DNA of 43,801 nucleotides. Source: Deltaproteobacteria bacterium ADurb.Bin151. GTDB taxonomy: Bacteria > Desulfobacterota > Syntrophia > Syntrophales > Smithellaceae. The DNA lies in NCBI GenBank assembly GCA_002070455.1, contig MWDG01000016.1, positions 1-43,801 on the forward strand, in the 5' to 3' direction. The translations under genes were made by a program, and so were the position numbers. A model generated the notes under the pieces. The model was not told the origin of the DNA. It saw only the letters and a list, made by a program, of their open reading frames with translations, and searched no databases. Below, in pieces: positions 23,880 to 31,877 of the stretch (position 1 is its first letter; every line of letters begins with the position of its first letter).

Positions 23880-25238
23880 ATGTCCGATAAATATGATCTG
23901 ATTGTCGTTGGCGGAGGCCCGGGAGGCATGGAGGCAGCCCAAACGGCGGCTCAAAAGAAAAAGCGCGTCCTTATTATCGAAAAAAACGGCTGGGGCGGCA
24001 CCTGTGCTCATCGCGGCTGCATCCCCACAAAAGCGCTGCTTTCCAGCAGCAAATCCTACATGGAATTGAAAAAGCTCAAACGATTCGGCGTCCACGTTGA
24101 CGGCACCTCCGTTGACTTCATGGCCATGAAAAAACATCGCGATCAGATGGTTAAAATCGCAGCCATGGGTGCGCAAAAAGGACTTGCCGACGCGCAGGTG
24201 GAAGCAAAATCGGGAACAGGCGAAATTCTCTCTCCCTGCGAAGTGCAATTGATTGAACCATCCGGTCAAAGTCAGCTTCTCGAAACAAAGAACATCCTTA
24301 TCGCCTGGGGGTCGGAACCGCAGTTTTTACCGGACATCCAAACTTCGGAACGGATCATGACTTCGGACGGCATTCTTGACTTGACCACCTTACCTTCAGG
24401 TATGATTATTGTCGGCGGAAGTTTCATCGGCGTCGAATACGCTACGGTATTTGCGGAACTCGGTGTCAAGGTGATTCTAGTGGAACTGCTGGACCGTATT
24501 TTGCCCCAGGAAGATGAAGAAGCCGCGGAATTTCTTACCCAGGAACTGGCCCGTCTGGGAATTGCCGTCCACACATCAACAGAGCTCATCAGTCTGAAAG
24601 AATCCGAAGCTGGCGTTGTGATGCAGGTACGAAAAAACAGCGAAACCATGGAGATGCGTTCCGGATGCGCCCTGCTTTGCACGGGAAGAAACCCCCTCCT
24701 GCATAGGACTGAACTCGACAGGCTGGGAATCGAATACGGCCGCGCAGGAATCAAGGTGGATAAAAACATGATGACGACCGTCCGGGGCATTTATGCCGCG
24801 GGCGATGTCACCGGCGGAATGATGCTGGCGCATCGCGCGGCCCGGCAGGCCAAAGCCTCCGTCGAACATATGTACGGTGGAATTGGCAATCTTTACAACG
24901 AAAATTTTATTCCGTCAGTTGTATACAGCCATCCGCAGATTGCCAGAGTCGGCTACACCGAGGAACGCGCCAGGAAGGAAGGCTTATCCATTGAAACCAT
25001 CAGGTCGCCCTATAGCGCCAATATTATCGCACGGACAGAACTGATGGGTCAGGGTTTTGTCAAGGCTGTTTTTCACCAGGATAAAATCATCGGTGCGGTC
25101 ATCCTGGGAGACCTCGCAGCCGATCTCATTTCCGGGCTTGCCCTGGCGGTTGCCAGTCAGCTGACCCGAAAACAACTGCGATCCTGGGTCATACCGCACC
25201 CGACGCTCAGTGAAATTTTTGTACCGCTCTTTGGTTGA
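23880..25238 (+). CDS. lpdA: Dihydrolipoyl dehydrogenase (lipoamide dehydrogenase)
   Basis: FAD-dependent oxidoreductase that re-oxidises dihydrolipoyl groups with NAD. The 452-residue protein has the FAD site G-G-G-P-G-G (11-16), the redox disulfide C42 and C47 in W-G-G-T-C-A-H-R-G-C-I-P-T-K, an NAD-binding region around V-G-G-S-F-I-G-V-E-Y, and the catalytic His-Glu pair in I-P-H-P-T-L-S-E. The ATG at 23880 follows AAAGGAG by 11 bases and puts the FAD loop at the usual position. No E1, E2 or glycine-cleavage gene is nearby, so its partner complex is encoded elsewhere, or it serves another disulfide substrate. It starts 40 bases after the cyclase gene. Confidence 0.9.
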   Translation: MSDKYDLIVVGGGPGGMEAAQTAAQKKKRVLIIEKNGWGGTCAHRGCIPTKALLSSSKSYMELKKLKRFGVHVDGTSVDFMAMKKHRDQMVKIAAMGAQKGLADAQVEAKSGTGEILSPCEVQLIEPSGQSQLLETKNILIAWGSEPQFLPDIQTSERIMTSDGILDLTTLPSGMIIVGGSFIGVEYATVFAELGVKVILVELLDRILPQEDEEAAEFLTQELARLGIAVHTSTELISLKESEAGVVMQVRKNSETMEMRSGCALLCTGRNPLLHRTELDRLGIEYGRAGIKVDKNMMTTVRGIYAAGDVTGGMMLAHRAARQAKASVEHMYGGIGNLYNENFIPSVVYSHPQIARVGYTEERARKEGLSIETIRSPYSANIIARTELMGQGFVKAVFHQDKIIGAVILGDLAADLISGLALAVASQLTRKQLRSWVIPHPTLSEIFVPLFG

Positions 25239-25348
25239 AGGCAGGAACGCTCCGTGCTGACCGATATGGTCAATGCATGGATAGCCTGGATCCTCCTTTT
25301 TAAGGAAGACCATGCTCCGCCCTGTGAGAACAGCTTTCCGGGATGGTT

Positions 25349-25540
25349 TTATTTTGACGGTTTCAGACGGTTGTCCATACCGGTAAATCCGCAGTCCGGC
25401 TGGTAACAGGTCACGTTCAGAAACTCACATTTCTGCTTGCAAGACGGACAGACCTGCGGTGGCTGCAACTCAACAACGGTGTTTCCGCAATTGCTGCATT
25501 TCCAAGTATTTTCAGGAATGGTTGTTTTGTTTTCCGGCAT
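25349..25540 (-). CDS. Rubredoxin-like / zinc-ribbon small protein
   Basis: A 63-residue protein starting M-P-E-N-K-T, with W-K-C-S-N-C-G and V-C-P-S-C-K-Q-K-C. The two C-x2-C pairs are about 16 residues apart, as in rubredoxin-type iron or zinc sites. A further C-Y-Q-P-D-C-G-F-T-G near the end adds two more cysteines, which classical rubredoxins lack. The start at 25540 is chosen because AAGGAG then lies 8 bases upstream; the ATG at 25546 is too close. Iron (electron transfer) and zinc (structural or nucleic-acid binding) are both possible. It diverges from queF. Confidence 0.75.
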   Translation of the reverse strand: MPENKTTIPENTWKCSNCGNTVVELQPPQVCPSCKQKCEFLNVTCYQPDCGFTGMDNRLKPSK

Positions 25541-25575
25541 GTTCATGTCTCCTTTCTGATTTGTGCTTAAATTTA

Positions 25576-25597
25576 GCATAAAATCATTGTTTTATGC
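25576..25597. promoter_or_regulatory. Perfect inverted repeat between rubredoxin-like gene and queF
   Basis: GCATAAAA (25576-25583) and TTTTATGC (25590-25597) are separated by six bases in the gap between two divergent genes. It could be an operator or a leader hairpin for the minus-strand gene, lying 36 bases before its ATG. The symmetry is seen; the function is inferred. A weak promoter-like pair, TTGAAA (25625) and TAAAGA (25648) with 17-base spacing, points toward queF. Confidence 0.3.
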
Positions 25598-25688
25598 GAA
25601 GTATTTTCGTTTAGACGATTAAACTTGAAATTATTGGCAACTTTCGGTAAAGAAATTCACTATTTTGAGTTCAGGGGAACTTCATTTC

Positions 25689-26099
25689 ATGGCTGGCAAA
25701 ACAAAATCAAATGATCTGAAAGGCTTGACGCTTTTGGGGGAAAAAATAAGACCCGTTCGCAAACTGGAAACTTTCCCCAATCATCACAGTCGCGACTACA
25801 CGGTGACGCTCTCCACCGACGAATTCACCTGTGTATGCCCGAAAACCGGTCAGCCCGATTTTGCCAGCATTACCATCCAGTATATTCCCCACAGGAAGAT
25901 CGTCGAATCGAAATCACTGAAATTATACCTGTGGTCTTTCCGCAACGAGGGTGTTTTTCATGAACATGTTACCAACATCATCCTTGAGGATCTGGTGGCC
26001 GCCCTCCATCCACGCTGGTGCAGGGTCAGCGCAGAGTTCGCCGTGCGCGGCGGCATCGCCATCAAGGTCGAGGCGGAATATCAAAACAAAAAAGAATAA
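25689..26099 (+). CDS. queF: NADPH-dependent 7-cyano-7-deazaguanine reductase
   Basis: Reduces preQ0 to preQ1 in queuosine biosynthesis. The 136-residue protein is the short, single-domain (YkvM-type) form. It has the family motif V-C-P-K-T-G-Q-P-D-F: Cys 50 is the nucleophile that forms the thioimide and Asp 57 the proton donor. E-S-K-S-L-K-L-Y-L is the substrate/NADPH region, and a C-terminal His-containing strand follows. The ATG at 25689 is chosen over an in-frame TTG at 25665. carB begins 26 bases later, so the two are probably co-transcribed. No other que genes are in the window. Confidence 0.95.
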   Translation: MAGKTKSNDLKGLTLLGEKIRPVRKLETFPNHHSRDYTVTLSTDEFTCVCPKTGQPDFASITIQYIPHRKIVESKSLKLYLWSFRNEGVFHEHVTNIILEDLVAALHPRWCRVSAEFAVRGGIAIKVEAEYQNKKE

Positions 26100-26125
26100 A
26101 TCTGCAAAACAGATGAAAGGATCTT

Positions 26126-29100
26126 ATGCCAAAACGTGAAGACATTAAAAAAGTATTGATTATCGGCTCCGGCCCGATTGTCATTGGACAGGCCTGTGAA
26201 TTTGACTATTCAGGGACACAGGCTTGCAAGGCTCTGCGTAAACTGGGTTATCAGATTATCCTGGTCAATTCCAACCCGGCGACAATTATGACCGACCCCG
26301 GCATGGCCGATGTGACGTATATTGAACCCCTCAACGCTCAAACGATCACCGAAATCATCGAGAATGAAAAGCCGGACGCCATTTTGCCGAACCTCGGCGG
26401 GCAGACCGGCCTGAACCTGACGTCAGAATTGTACAAACTCGGCGTTTTGCAGAAACACAATGTAAAGGTCATCGGGGTACAGGTAGACGCCATTGAAAGG
26501 GGCGAGGACCGGATCGCATTTAAAGAAACCATGAACAAGCTGGGAATTGAGATGCCCAGAAGCAAGCCCGCAACCTCTGTTGAAGAAGCGGAAAAAATCG
26601 CCGCCGAGATGGGTTACCCGGTGGTGGTCAGACCTGCCTATACGATGGGCGGCACCGGCGGAGGAATTGTGTATAACCTCGAAGAATTGAGGCTGATCGC
26701 CAACCGCGGCATATCCGCGAGCCTCATCGGTCAGGTCCTGATTGAGGAATCCGTCATCGGCTGGGAAGAACTGGAGCTTGAAGTTGTCCGTGATGCAAAA
26801 AACAACATGATCACGGTCTGCTTCATCGAAAACGTCGACCCGATGGGTGTTCACACCGGCGACTCCTATTGCACGGCGCCAATGCTTACAATTTCCGAAG
26901 ATACCCAGAAGCGTCTTCAGAAATACTCGTACGACATCGTGGAAGCCATCCAGGTGATCGGCGGAACAAACGTCCAGTTCGCGCATGATCCCAAAACGGA
27001 CCGAATTGTCGTCATTGAGATCAACCCGCGCACATCCCGGTCATCCGCGCTGGCTTCCAAGGCAACCGGTTTCCCGATCGCTCTGATTTCCTCCATACTG
27101 GCGACGGGAATCACCCTGGATGAAATCCCCTACTGGCGTGAGGGGACACTGGATAAATACACTCCGTCGGGCGATTACATCGTGGTTAAATTCGCGCGGT
27201 GGGATTTTGAAAAGTTCCCCGGTTCGGCCGATAAACTGGGCACACAGATGCGAGCCGTGGGCGAAGTCATGAGCATTGGCAAGAATTACAAGGAAGCCCT
27301 GCAGAAAGCGATTCGCTCCCTGGAGAAAAAGCGCTACGGCCTGGGCTTTGCAAAAGATTTCAACACCAGATCGCTGGATGAGCTGATGGAGATGCTTAGC
27401 GAACCGTCCAGTGAGCGGCAGTTTATCATGTACGAAGCGCTGCGCAAGGGCGCTTCCGTGGATGCCCTTCATACCAAAACCTTCATCAAAAAATGGTTTA
27501 TCGAACAAATGAAGGAGCTCGTCGAACTGGAAGAAAAAATCCTTGCATGTAAGGGCCGGCCTCTGCCAAACGATCTTTTGATCCAGGCCAAAAAAGACGG
27601 ATTTGCTGACCGCTACCTCTCGCAGATTCTGGACATTCCTGAAGAAAACATTCGTAAACAGAGGCTGGGCACAGGCATGGCAGAGGCGTGGGATGCCGTA
27701 CCGGTCAGCGGCGTCGAGGATGCAGCTTATTATTACTCTACATACAACGCACCGGACAAGGTCGGCGTCAGCAAAAACCGCAAGATCATGGTTTTGGGTG
27801 GAGGCCCGAACCGTATCGGCCAGGGAATTGAATTTGACTACTGCTGCGTGCATGCGGCATTTGCCCTGCGCGACGAAGGCATCGAATCCATTATGGTCAA
27901 CTGCAACCCGGAAACCGTATCGACCGACTATGACACATCCAATAAACTGTACTTTGAACCTTTGACGACGGAAGACGTTTTGAGCATATACGAAAAAGAA
28001 AAACCCGAAGGCGTGATCGTCCAGTTCGGCGGTCAGACGCCGTTGAACATCTCGGCGGAGCTGGCGAAAGCCGGAGTGAAAATCATCGGCACCTCGCCGG
28101 AAACGATTGATCTTGCCGAAGACCGTGACAGGTTCCGGGTAATGATGGACAAACTCGGAATTCCCATGCCCAAATCCGGAATGGCCAGCAACCTGGAAGA
28201 TGCCCTCAAAGTGGCGGGAGAAATCGGGTATCCGTTGATGGTTCGTCCCTCTTATGTTCTGGGCGGCCGGGGGATGGAAGTGGTTCATGATGAAGAAATG
28301 CTTCGCCGATATGTAACTTCCGCCGTCGATGTTACACCGGACCGCCCCATCCTGATCGACAAGTTTCTGGAAAACGCCATTGAAGCGGAAGCCGATGCCA
28401 TTTCCGATGGAACGGATGCCTTTGTTCCCGCAGTCATGGAGCATATCGAACTGGCCGGTATCCATTCCGGCGATTCCGCCTGCGTGATTCCGCCGATCAG
28501 CATACCGGCGCGACACATTGACACAATCAACGAATACACCCGGAAAATCGCCATTGAATTCGGTGTTGTCGGCCTGATGAACATCCAGTACGCCATCGCC
28601 AATGACATCGTTTACATCCTGGAGGCCAATCCACGCGCCTCGCGCACTGTGCCGCTGGTTTCCAAGGTCTGCAATGTTTCGATGGCAAACCTTGCCACAC
28701 AGATCATGCTGGGCAAGAAGTTGAAAGACCTGAATTTGAATAAAAAAATATTCCATCACTACGGTGTCAAGGAGGCCGTTTTCCCGTTCAATATGTATCA
28801 GGAAGTCGATCCGGTGCTGGGGCCGGAAATGCGCTCCACGGGTGAGGTACTGGGCCTTGCGGATTCTTTTGGACTGGCCTATTACAAGTCGCAGGAGGCC
28901 ACTGGACAGAGCCTTCCCACGGAAGGGACCGTGCTGATTACGGTGGAAGAAAAAGACAAAGGCGGCATTTTGGAAGTGGCCCGCGCATTTTCCAAAATCG
29001 GTTTCAAGATTATCGCTTCGGAAGGAACACACCTGTTTTTTGCCGGTCATGGCGTCGCTTCAGAGCGTATTTTGAAAATGCATGAAGGACGTCCCAATAT

Positions 29101-29326
29101 CGTGGACGCCATCAAAAACGGTGAAATCCATCTGGTTATCAACACGCCGGCCGGTCGTTTGAGCAAATACGATGATTCCTACATCAGAAAGGCCGCCATA
29201 AAATACAAGATCCCCTATATCACAACGGTTTCGGCGGCTGTGGCGGCTGTAAAAGGCATCGGCGCTTTCCGGCAGGGACACGGCCGGGCAAAATCCCTGC
29301 AGAGCTACCATAAGGAGATTAAATAG
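26126..29326 (+). CDS. carB: Carbamoyl-phosphate synthase large subunit
   Basis: Uses two ATP, bicarbonate and ammonia (from CarA) to make carbamoyl phosphate for pyrimidines and arginine. The 1066-residue length is normal. Two homologous ATP-grasp halves (about 1-400 and 550-940) each begin with I-G-S-G-P-I-V-I-G-Q or G-G-G-P-N-R-I-G-Q-G-I-E-F-D-Y. Both contain the glycine loop after R-P (R-P-A-Y-T-M-G-G-T-G-G and R-P-S-Y-V-L-G-G-R-G) and E-x-N-P-R metal sites. The C-terminal part (940-1066) is the MGS-like allosteric domain. AAAGGA precedes the ATG. carA is not in the window. A strong terminator follows 35 bases after the stop. Confidence 0.98.
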   Translation: MPKREDIKKVLIIGSGPIVIGQACEFDYSGTQACKALRKLGYQIILVNSNPATIMTDPGMADVTYIEPLNAQTITEIIENEKPDAILPNLGGQTGLNLTSELYKLGVLQKHNVKVIGVQVDAIERGEDRIAFKETMNKLGIEMPRSKPATSVEEAEKIAAEMGYPVVVRPAYTMGGTGGGIVYNLEELRLIANRGISASLIGQVLIEESVIGWEELELEVVRDAKNNMITVCFIENVDPMGVHTGDSYCTAPMLTISEDTQKRLQKYSYDIVEAIQVIGGTNVQFAHDPKTDRIVVIEINPRTSRSSALASKATGFPIALISSILATGITLDEIPYWREGTLDKYTPSGDYIVVKFARWDFEKFPGSADKLGTQMRAVGEVMSIGKNYKEALQKAIRSLEKKRYGLGFAKDFNTRSLDELMEMLSEPSSERQFIMYEALRKGASVDALHTKTFIKKWFIEQMKELVELEEKILACKGRPLPNDLLIQAKKDGFADRYLSQILDIPEENIRKQRLGTGMAEAWDAVPVSGVEDAAYYYSTYNAPDKVGVSKNRKIMVLGGGPNRIGQGIEFDYCCVHAAFALRDEGIESIMVNCNPETVSTDYDTSNKLYFEPLTTEDVLSIYEKEKPEGVIVQFGGQTPLNISAELAKAGVKIIGTSPETIDLAEDRDRFRVMMDKLGIPMPKSGMASNLEDALKVAGEIGYPLMVRPSYVLGGRGMEVVHDEEMLRRYVTSAVDVTPDRPILIDKFLENAIEAEADAISDGTDAFVPAVMEHIELAGIHSGDSACVIPPISIPARHIDTINEYTRKIAIEFGVVGLMNIQYAIANDIVYILEANPRASRTVPLVSKVCNVSMANLATQIMLGKKLKDLNLNKKIFHHYGVKEAVFPFNMYQEVDPVLGPEMRSTGEVLGLADSFGLAYYKSQEATGQSLPTEGTVLITVEEKDKGGILEVARAFSKIGFKIIASEGTHLFFAGHGVASERILKMHEGRPNIVDAIKNGEIHLVINTPAGRLSKYDDSYIRKAAIKYKIPYITTVSAAVAAVKGIGAFRQGHGRAKSLQSYHKEIK

Positions 29327-29357
29327 GCTATTAGACTGTAGGCTGTTAGGCTAAGAG
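29327..29357. repeat. Short TAGGCT/TAGACT unit array, copy 1
   Basis: Right after the carB stop the sequence reads as iterations of GGCTATTAGACT, GTAGGCT, GTTAGGCT, leading into the GGGAACGGTC hairpin at 29361. A similar arrangement is found at 29873-29939 before prfC. It looks like a degenerate intergenic repeat family. Whether more copies exist elsewhere cannot be seen from here. Confidence 0.5.
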
Positions 29358-29360
29358 GCG

Positions 29361-29388
29361 GGGAACGGTCAAGGACCGTTCCCTTTTT
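29361..29388 (+). terminator. Rho-independent terminator after carB
   Basis: GGGAACGGTC (29361-29370) pairs perfectly with GACCGTTCCC (29374-29383) around a three-base loop, followed by five T. It stops the queF-carB transcript and ends exactly at the stop codon of the convergent DUF2007 gene. The minus strand lacks a T tract. Confidence 0.88.
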
Positions 29389-29594
29389 CATTTTTCAAGA
29401 AATCCGGCTTCTTGTAAAATATCTTTGACGCGTTGGGCCTGGTCATCCTGAACCAGCAGGCGGGCATATGCGCCGGCGGCAACCAGCATATTTGAGTTTT
29501 CGCCCTGAAAATAATAGTGGATATCTTCCGAGTCGAGGATCGATTTGATAAGAGCAATATCTCCGGGATTATAGGTGGAATAAACCTCTATCAT
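29388..29594 (-). CDS. DUF2007-family putative signal-transducing protein
   Basis: A 68-residue protein starting M-I-E-V-Y-S-T-Y-N-P-G-D-I-A-L-I-K-S-I-L-D-S-E-D-I, matching DUF2007, a small ferredoxin-like-fold family. The later Y-F-Q-G-E-N-S and L-V-Q-D-D-Q-A-Q-R-V-K-D-I-L segments are also typical. The family is described as possibly signal-transducing, but no biochemical role is established. The ATG at 29594 has AAGGA 6 bases upstream; the TTG at 29600 is too close to that site. It is a single gene convergent with carB. Confidence 0.85.
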   Translation of the reverse strand: MIEVYSTYNPGDIALIKSILDSEDIHYYFQGENSNMLVAAGAYARLLVQDDQAQRVKDILQEAGFLEK

Positions 29595-29872
29595 TTTCAA
29601 TCCTTACGGAAAAATACAAAAGCAAAGGCCCCCTGGTGTAGTGTTTCAGCAAAAGCTTGCCTACCTTTATACCCGATATGACAAGATAACAAGGAGGCAC
29701 CACAAGAGACTGCCCTCATACTTTGAATAATGCCACGGTTTTGTTCACTTTACCACTGAATTTGTTTTGGATATTTATGAAATATCCCGGAATGTAATCC
29801 CAGCTAAGCCGGAAACGGAATTTCTTCGCGATTGACATCAGTGAATTTATTGGTTAAGAGGCGACTCTCTCA
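29595..29872. other. Gene-free intergenic stretch before prfC
   Basis: No convincing coding frame is present. It contains a perfect 8-bp inverted repeat with a three-base loop (GGATATTT/AAATATCC, 29769-29787). A weak promoter candidate, TTGACA at 29832 and TAAGAG at 29855 with a 17-base spacer, points toward prfC. The leading part presumably carries the promoter of the DUF2007 gene, which I cannot place. Confidence 0.4.
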
Positions 29873-29939
29873 AAAGGCTATAGGTTTTCAGGCTGTAGAC
29901 TATTAGGTTGGTTTGGGGTGAACGGTTGAAACCGTTCAC
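29873..29939. repeat. TAGGCT-type unit array with GAACGGTT hairpin, copy 2
   Basis: GGCTATAGG, CAGGCTGTAGACTATTAGG and then a perfect hairpin GTGAACGGTT/AACCGTTCAC (29918-29939) parallel the array plus GAACGGTC hairpin found after carB. Here the hairpin ends 20 bases before the preferred prfC start, with no T run after it. It might influence prfC translation or only be a repeat remnant. Confidence 0.5.
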
Positions 29940-29958
29940 ACTATTTATGGGGGTTATT

Positions 29959-31545
29959 TTGAGTAAAGGAATGCAAAAAGAAATCGAACGGCGGCGCACC
30001 TTCGGGATTATCAGCCATCCCGACGCAGGGAAAACAACACTGACAGAAAAGCTTCTCCTTTTCGGCGGCGCGATTCAAATGGCCGGCGCGGTGAAAGCCC
30101 GCAAGGCATCAAAGCATGCCTTGAGCGATTGGATGTCCATCGAAAAGGAACGCGGTATCTCCGTTACATCGTCCGTCATGAAGTTTGAATATGCCGGCTG
30201 CGAAATCAACCTGCTGGACACCCCCGGTCATCAGGATTTTTCCGAAGACACCTACCGCGTGCTCACGGCGGTGGACAGCGCGTTGATGGTGATCGACGGC
30301 GCAAAAGGTGTGGAAACGCAAACGCAGAAGCTCATGGAAGTCTGCCGCCTGCGCAACACGCCTATTATCACTTTCATCAATAAGCTGGACCGTGACTGCC
30401 TGGCGCCTCTGGATATTTTGTCTGATATCGAAGACAAACTGCAGATTGAATGTTCTCCCCTTTCCTGGCCCATTGGCATGGGTAAACGTTTTAAGGGAGT
30501 CTACAACCTTTATGATAAAAAACTGCATCTGTTCACACCGGGCAAAAGCAGGCGCACGGAAGACGGCCTGGTCATCAATGACCTGTCCGATCCTATGCTC
30601 GATGAACTTCTGGAGAGCCAGGCCCGCGAACTCCGCGAGGAGATCGAACTACTGGAGGGCGCAGCCAATCCTTTTTCTATCAAAGAATATTTAAAAGCAA
30701 GCCAGACACCGGTTTTCTTCGGCAGCGCCATCAATAATTTCGGTGTCCGGGAACTGCTTGATGCCTTTGTGGAAATTGCACCGCCTCCGGTCCCGCGCCA
30801 GACAACAACCCGTCAGGTCAGCCCCGATGAAGATGATTTTTCCGGCTTTGTTTTTAAAATTCAAGCCAACATGGATCCCGCACACCGTGACCGGATTGCT
30901 TTTTTACGTATCTGCTCCGGCAAATTTCAGCGTGGTATGCACGTCATGCAACACCGCATCGGCAAAGAAGTTTCCCTGTCCAACGCGACCATTTTCATGG
31001 CACAGGACCGGACCAATGTAGAAGAAGCCTATCCAGGCGACATCATTGGTATTCACAATCACGGCACCATCAAGGTCGGTGATACCTTTACACAAAAAGA
31101 ATTGCTCAAATTCACCGGCATCCCGCATTTTGCCCCGGAACATTTCTGCCGTGTACGGCTCAAAGACCCGCTCAGGATCAAGCATCTCCAAAAGGGACTG
31201 ATTCAGCTTTCAGAAGAGGGCGCTATTCAGGTCTTTAAGCCTTTGTGGGGGTCAGACAATATTCTGGGAGCTGTCGGAGCACTGCAATTTGATGTAACCA
31301 TGTCGCGTTTGAAAAACGAGTACAGCGTTTACGCAGACTACGAAAAAACCGATTACGCCGCCGCACGCTGGGTAACATCGGAGGATGCGGGGAAAATGGA
31401 AGACTTCCAGAAAAAGAATATGACGAATCTGGCAATGGACACGGAAGGCAATCTGGTTTATCTTGCACTGTCCGAATGGCGCCTTTCCCATGTCATGGAA
31501 CAGTGGCCGCAGATTAATTTTCATAAAACCATGGAAAAGAGCTGA
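29959..31545 (+). CDS. prfC: Peptide chain release factor 3
   Basis: GTPase that removes RF1/RF2 from the ribosome after termination. The protein has G1 S-H-P-D-A-G-K-T-T, switch-region [10 protein letters not shown]3 D-T-P-G-H-Q-D-F and G4 N-K-L-D-R-D, then domains II and III ending near W-P-Q-I-N-F. A TTG start at 29959, with a G-rich run upstream, gives 528 residues, close to the 529 of E. coli RF3. The N-terminus [15 protein letters not shown] aligns well with the family. ATGs at 29947 and 29971 are alternatives. A terminator follows. Confidence 0.95.
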   Translation: MSKGMQKEIERRRTFGIISHPDAGKTTLTEKLLLFGGAIQMAGAVKARKASKHALSDWMSIEKERGISVTSSVMKFEYAGCEINLLDTPGHQDFSEDTYRVLTAVDSALMVIDGAKGVETQTQKLMEVCRLRNTPIITFINKLDRDCLAPLDILSDIEDKLQIECSPLSWPIGMGKRFKGVYNLYDKKLHLFTPGKSRRTEDGLVINDLSDPMLDELLESQARELREEIELLEGAANPFSIKEYLKASQTPVFFGSAINNFGVRELLDAFVEIAPPPVPRQTTTRQVSPDEDDFSGFVFKIQANMDPAHRDRIAFLRICSGKFQRGMHVMQHRIGKEVSLSNATIFMAQDRTNVEEAYPGDIIGIHNHGTIKVGDTFTQKELLKFTGIPHFAPEHFCRVRLKDPLRIKHLQKGLIQLSEEGAIQVFKPLWGSDNILGAVGALQFDVTMSRLKNEYSVYADYEKTDYAAARWVTSEDAGKMEDFQKKNMTNLAMDTEGNLVYLALSEWRLSHVMEQWPQINFHKTMEKS

Positions 31546-31563
31546 AACGATTGTCTTCATTGA

Positions 31564-31605
31564 AATCCGGATCATTCGTCGCAAGGATGATCCGGATTAT
31601 TTTTA
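31564..31605 (+). terminator. Rho-independent terminator after prfC
   Basis: AATCCGGATCAT (31564-31575) and ATGATCCGGATT (31587-31598) form a perfect 12-bp stem with an 11-base loop, followed by ATTTTTAT. It lies 19 bases past the prfC stop. Confidence 0.85.
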
Positions 31606-31727
31606 TGCGTAGTCCCAAATCGGCCACGACCCGTTTTTCGATTTTTCCGCGGGTTTCTCCGATCATTCTTTTTTCATAAAAGGATAATTTTCCCGGCGTG
31701 AATCGGACGGGCAGAAAACCTCTTAAC

Positions 31728-31756
31728 TTGTCCCTCGGTTTATGGTATTTTATAAA
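31728..31756 (+). promoter_or_regulatory. Promoter of the hybrid histidine kinase gene
   Basis: TTGTCC (31728-31733), a 17-base spacer and TATAAA (31751-31756) form a good sigma-70-type promoter. A leader of about 115 bases runs to the ATG at 31878. Confidence 0.65.
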
Positions 31757-31793
31757 AAAGAAAAAGATAGATCAATCGCGCAGGTTACCCCGG

Positions 31794-31824
31794 TTGAAAT
31801 CAGTTTTCAGAAACCTGATTTCAA
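31794..31824 (+). other. Perfect 10-bp inverted repeat in the kinase leader
   Basis: TTGAAATCAG (31794-31803) and CTGATTTCAA (31815-31824) flank an 11-base loop, within the predicted leader and about 38 bases past the -10 box. No T run follows, so it is unlikely to be a terminator. A regulator site or an RNA hairpin affecting translation are both possible. Confidence 0.45.
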
Positions 31825-31877
31825 ATGTCTGTTTGTCAGTTACTTGACGCAGTTTAATCTCAATCGGAAAAGAAAAA

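Noticed and set aside
25598-25688. preQ1 riboswitch before queF
   Set aside because: The short leader lacks the small C-rich-loop hairpin with an A-rich tail that defines preQ1 class I aptamers.
27041-29050. Long open frame on the minus strand opposite carB
   Set aside because: It lies entirely antisense to the well-conserved carB and its predicted protein has no recognisable domain; open antisense frames are expected in a codon-biased gene of this size.
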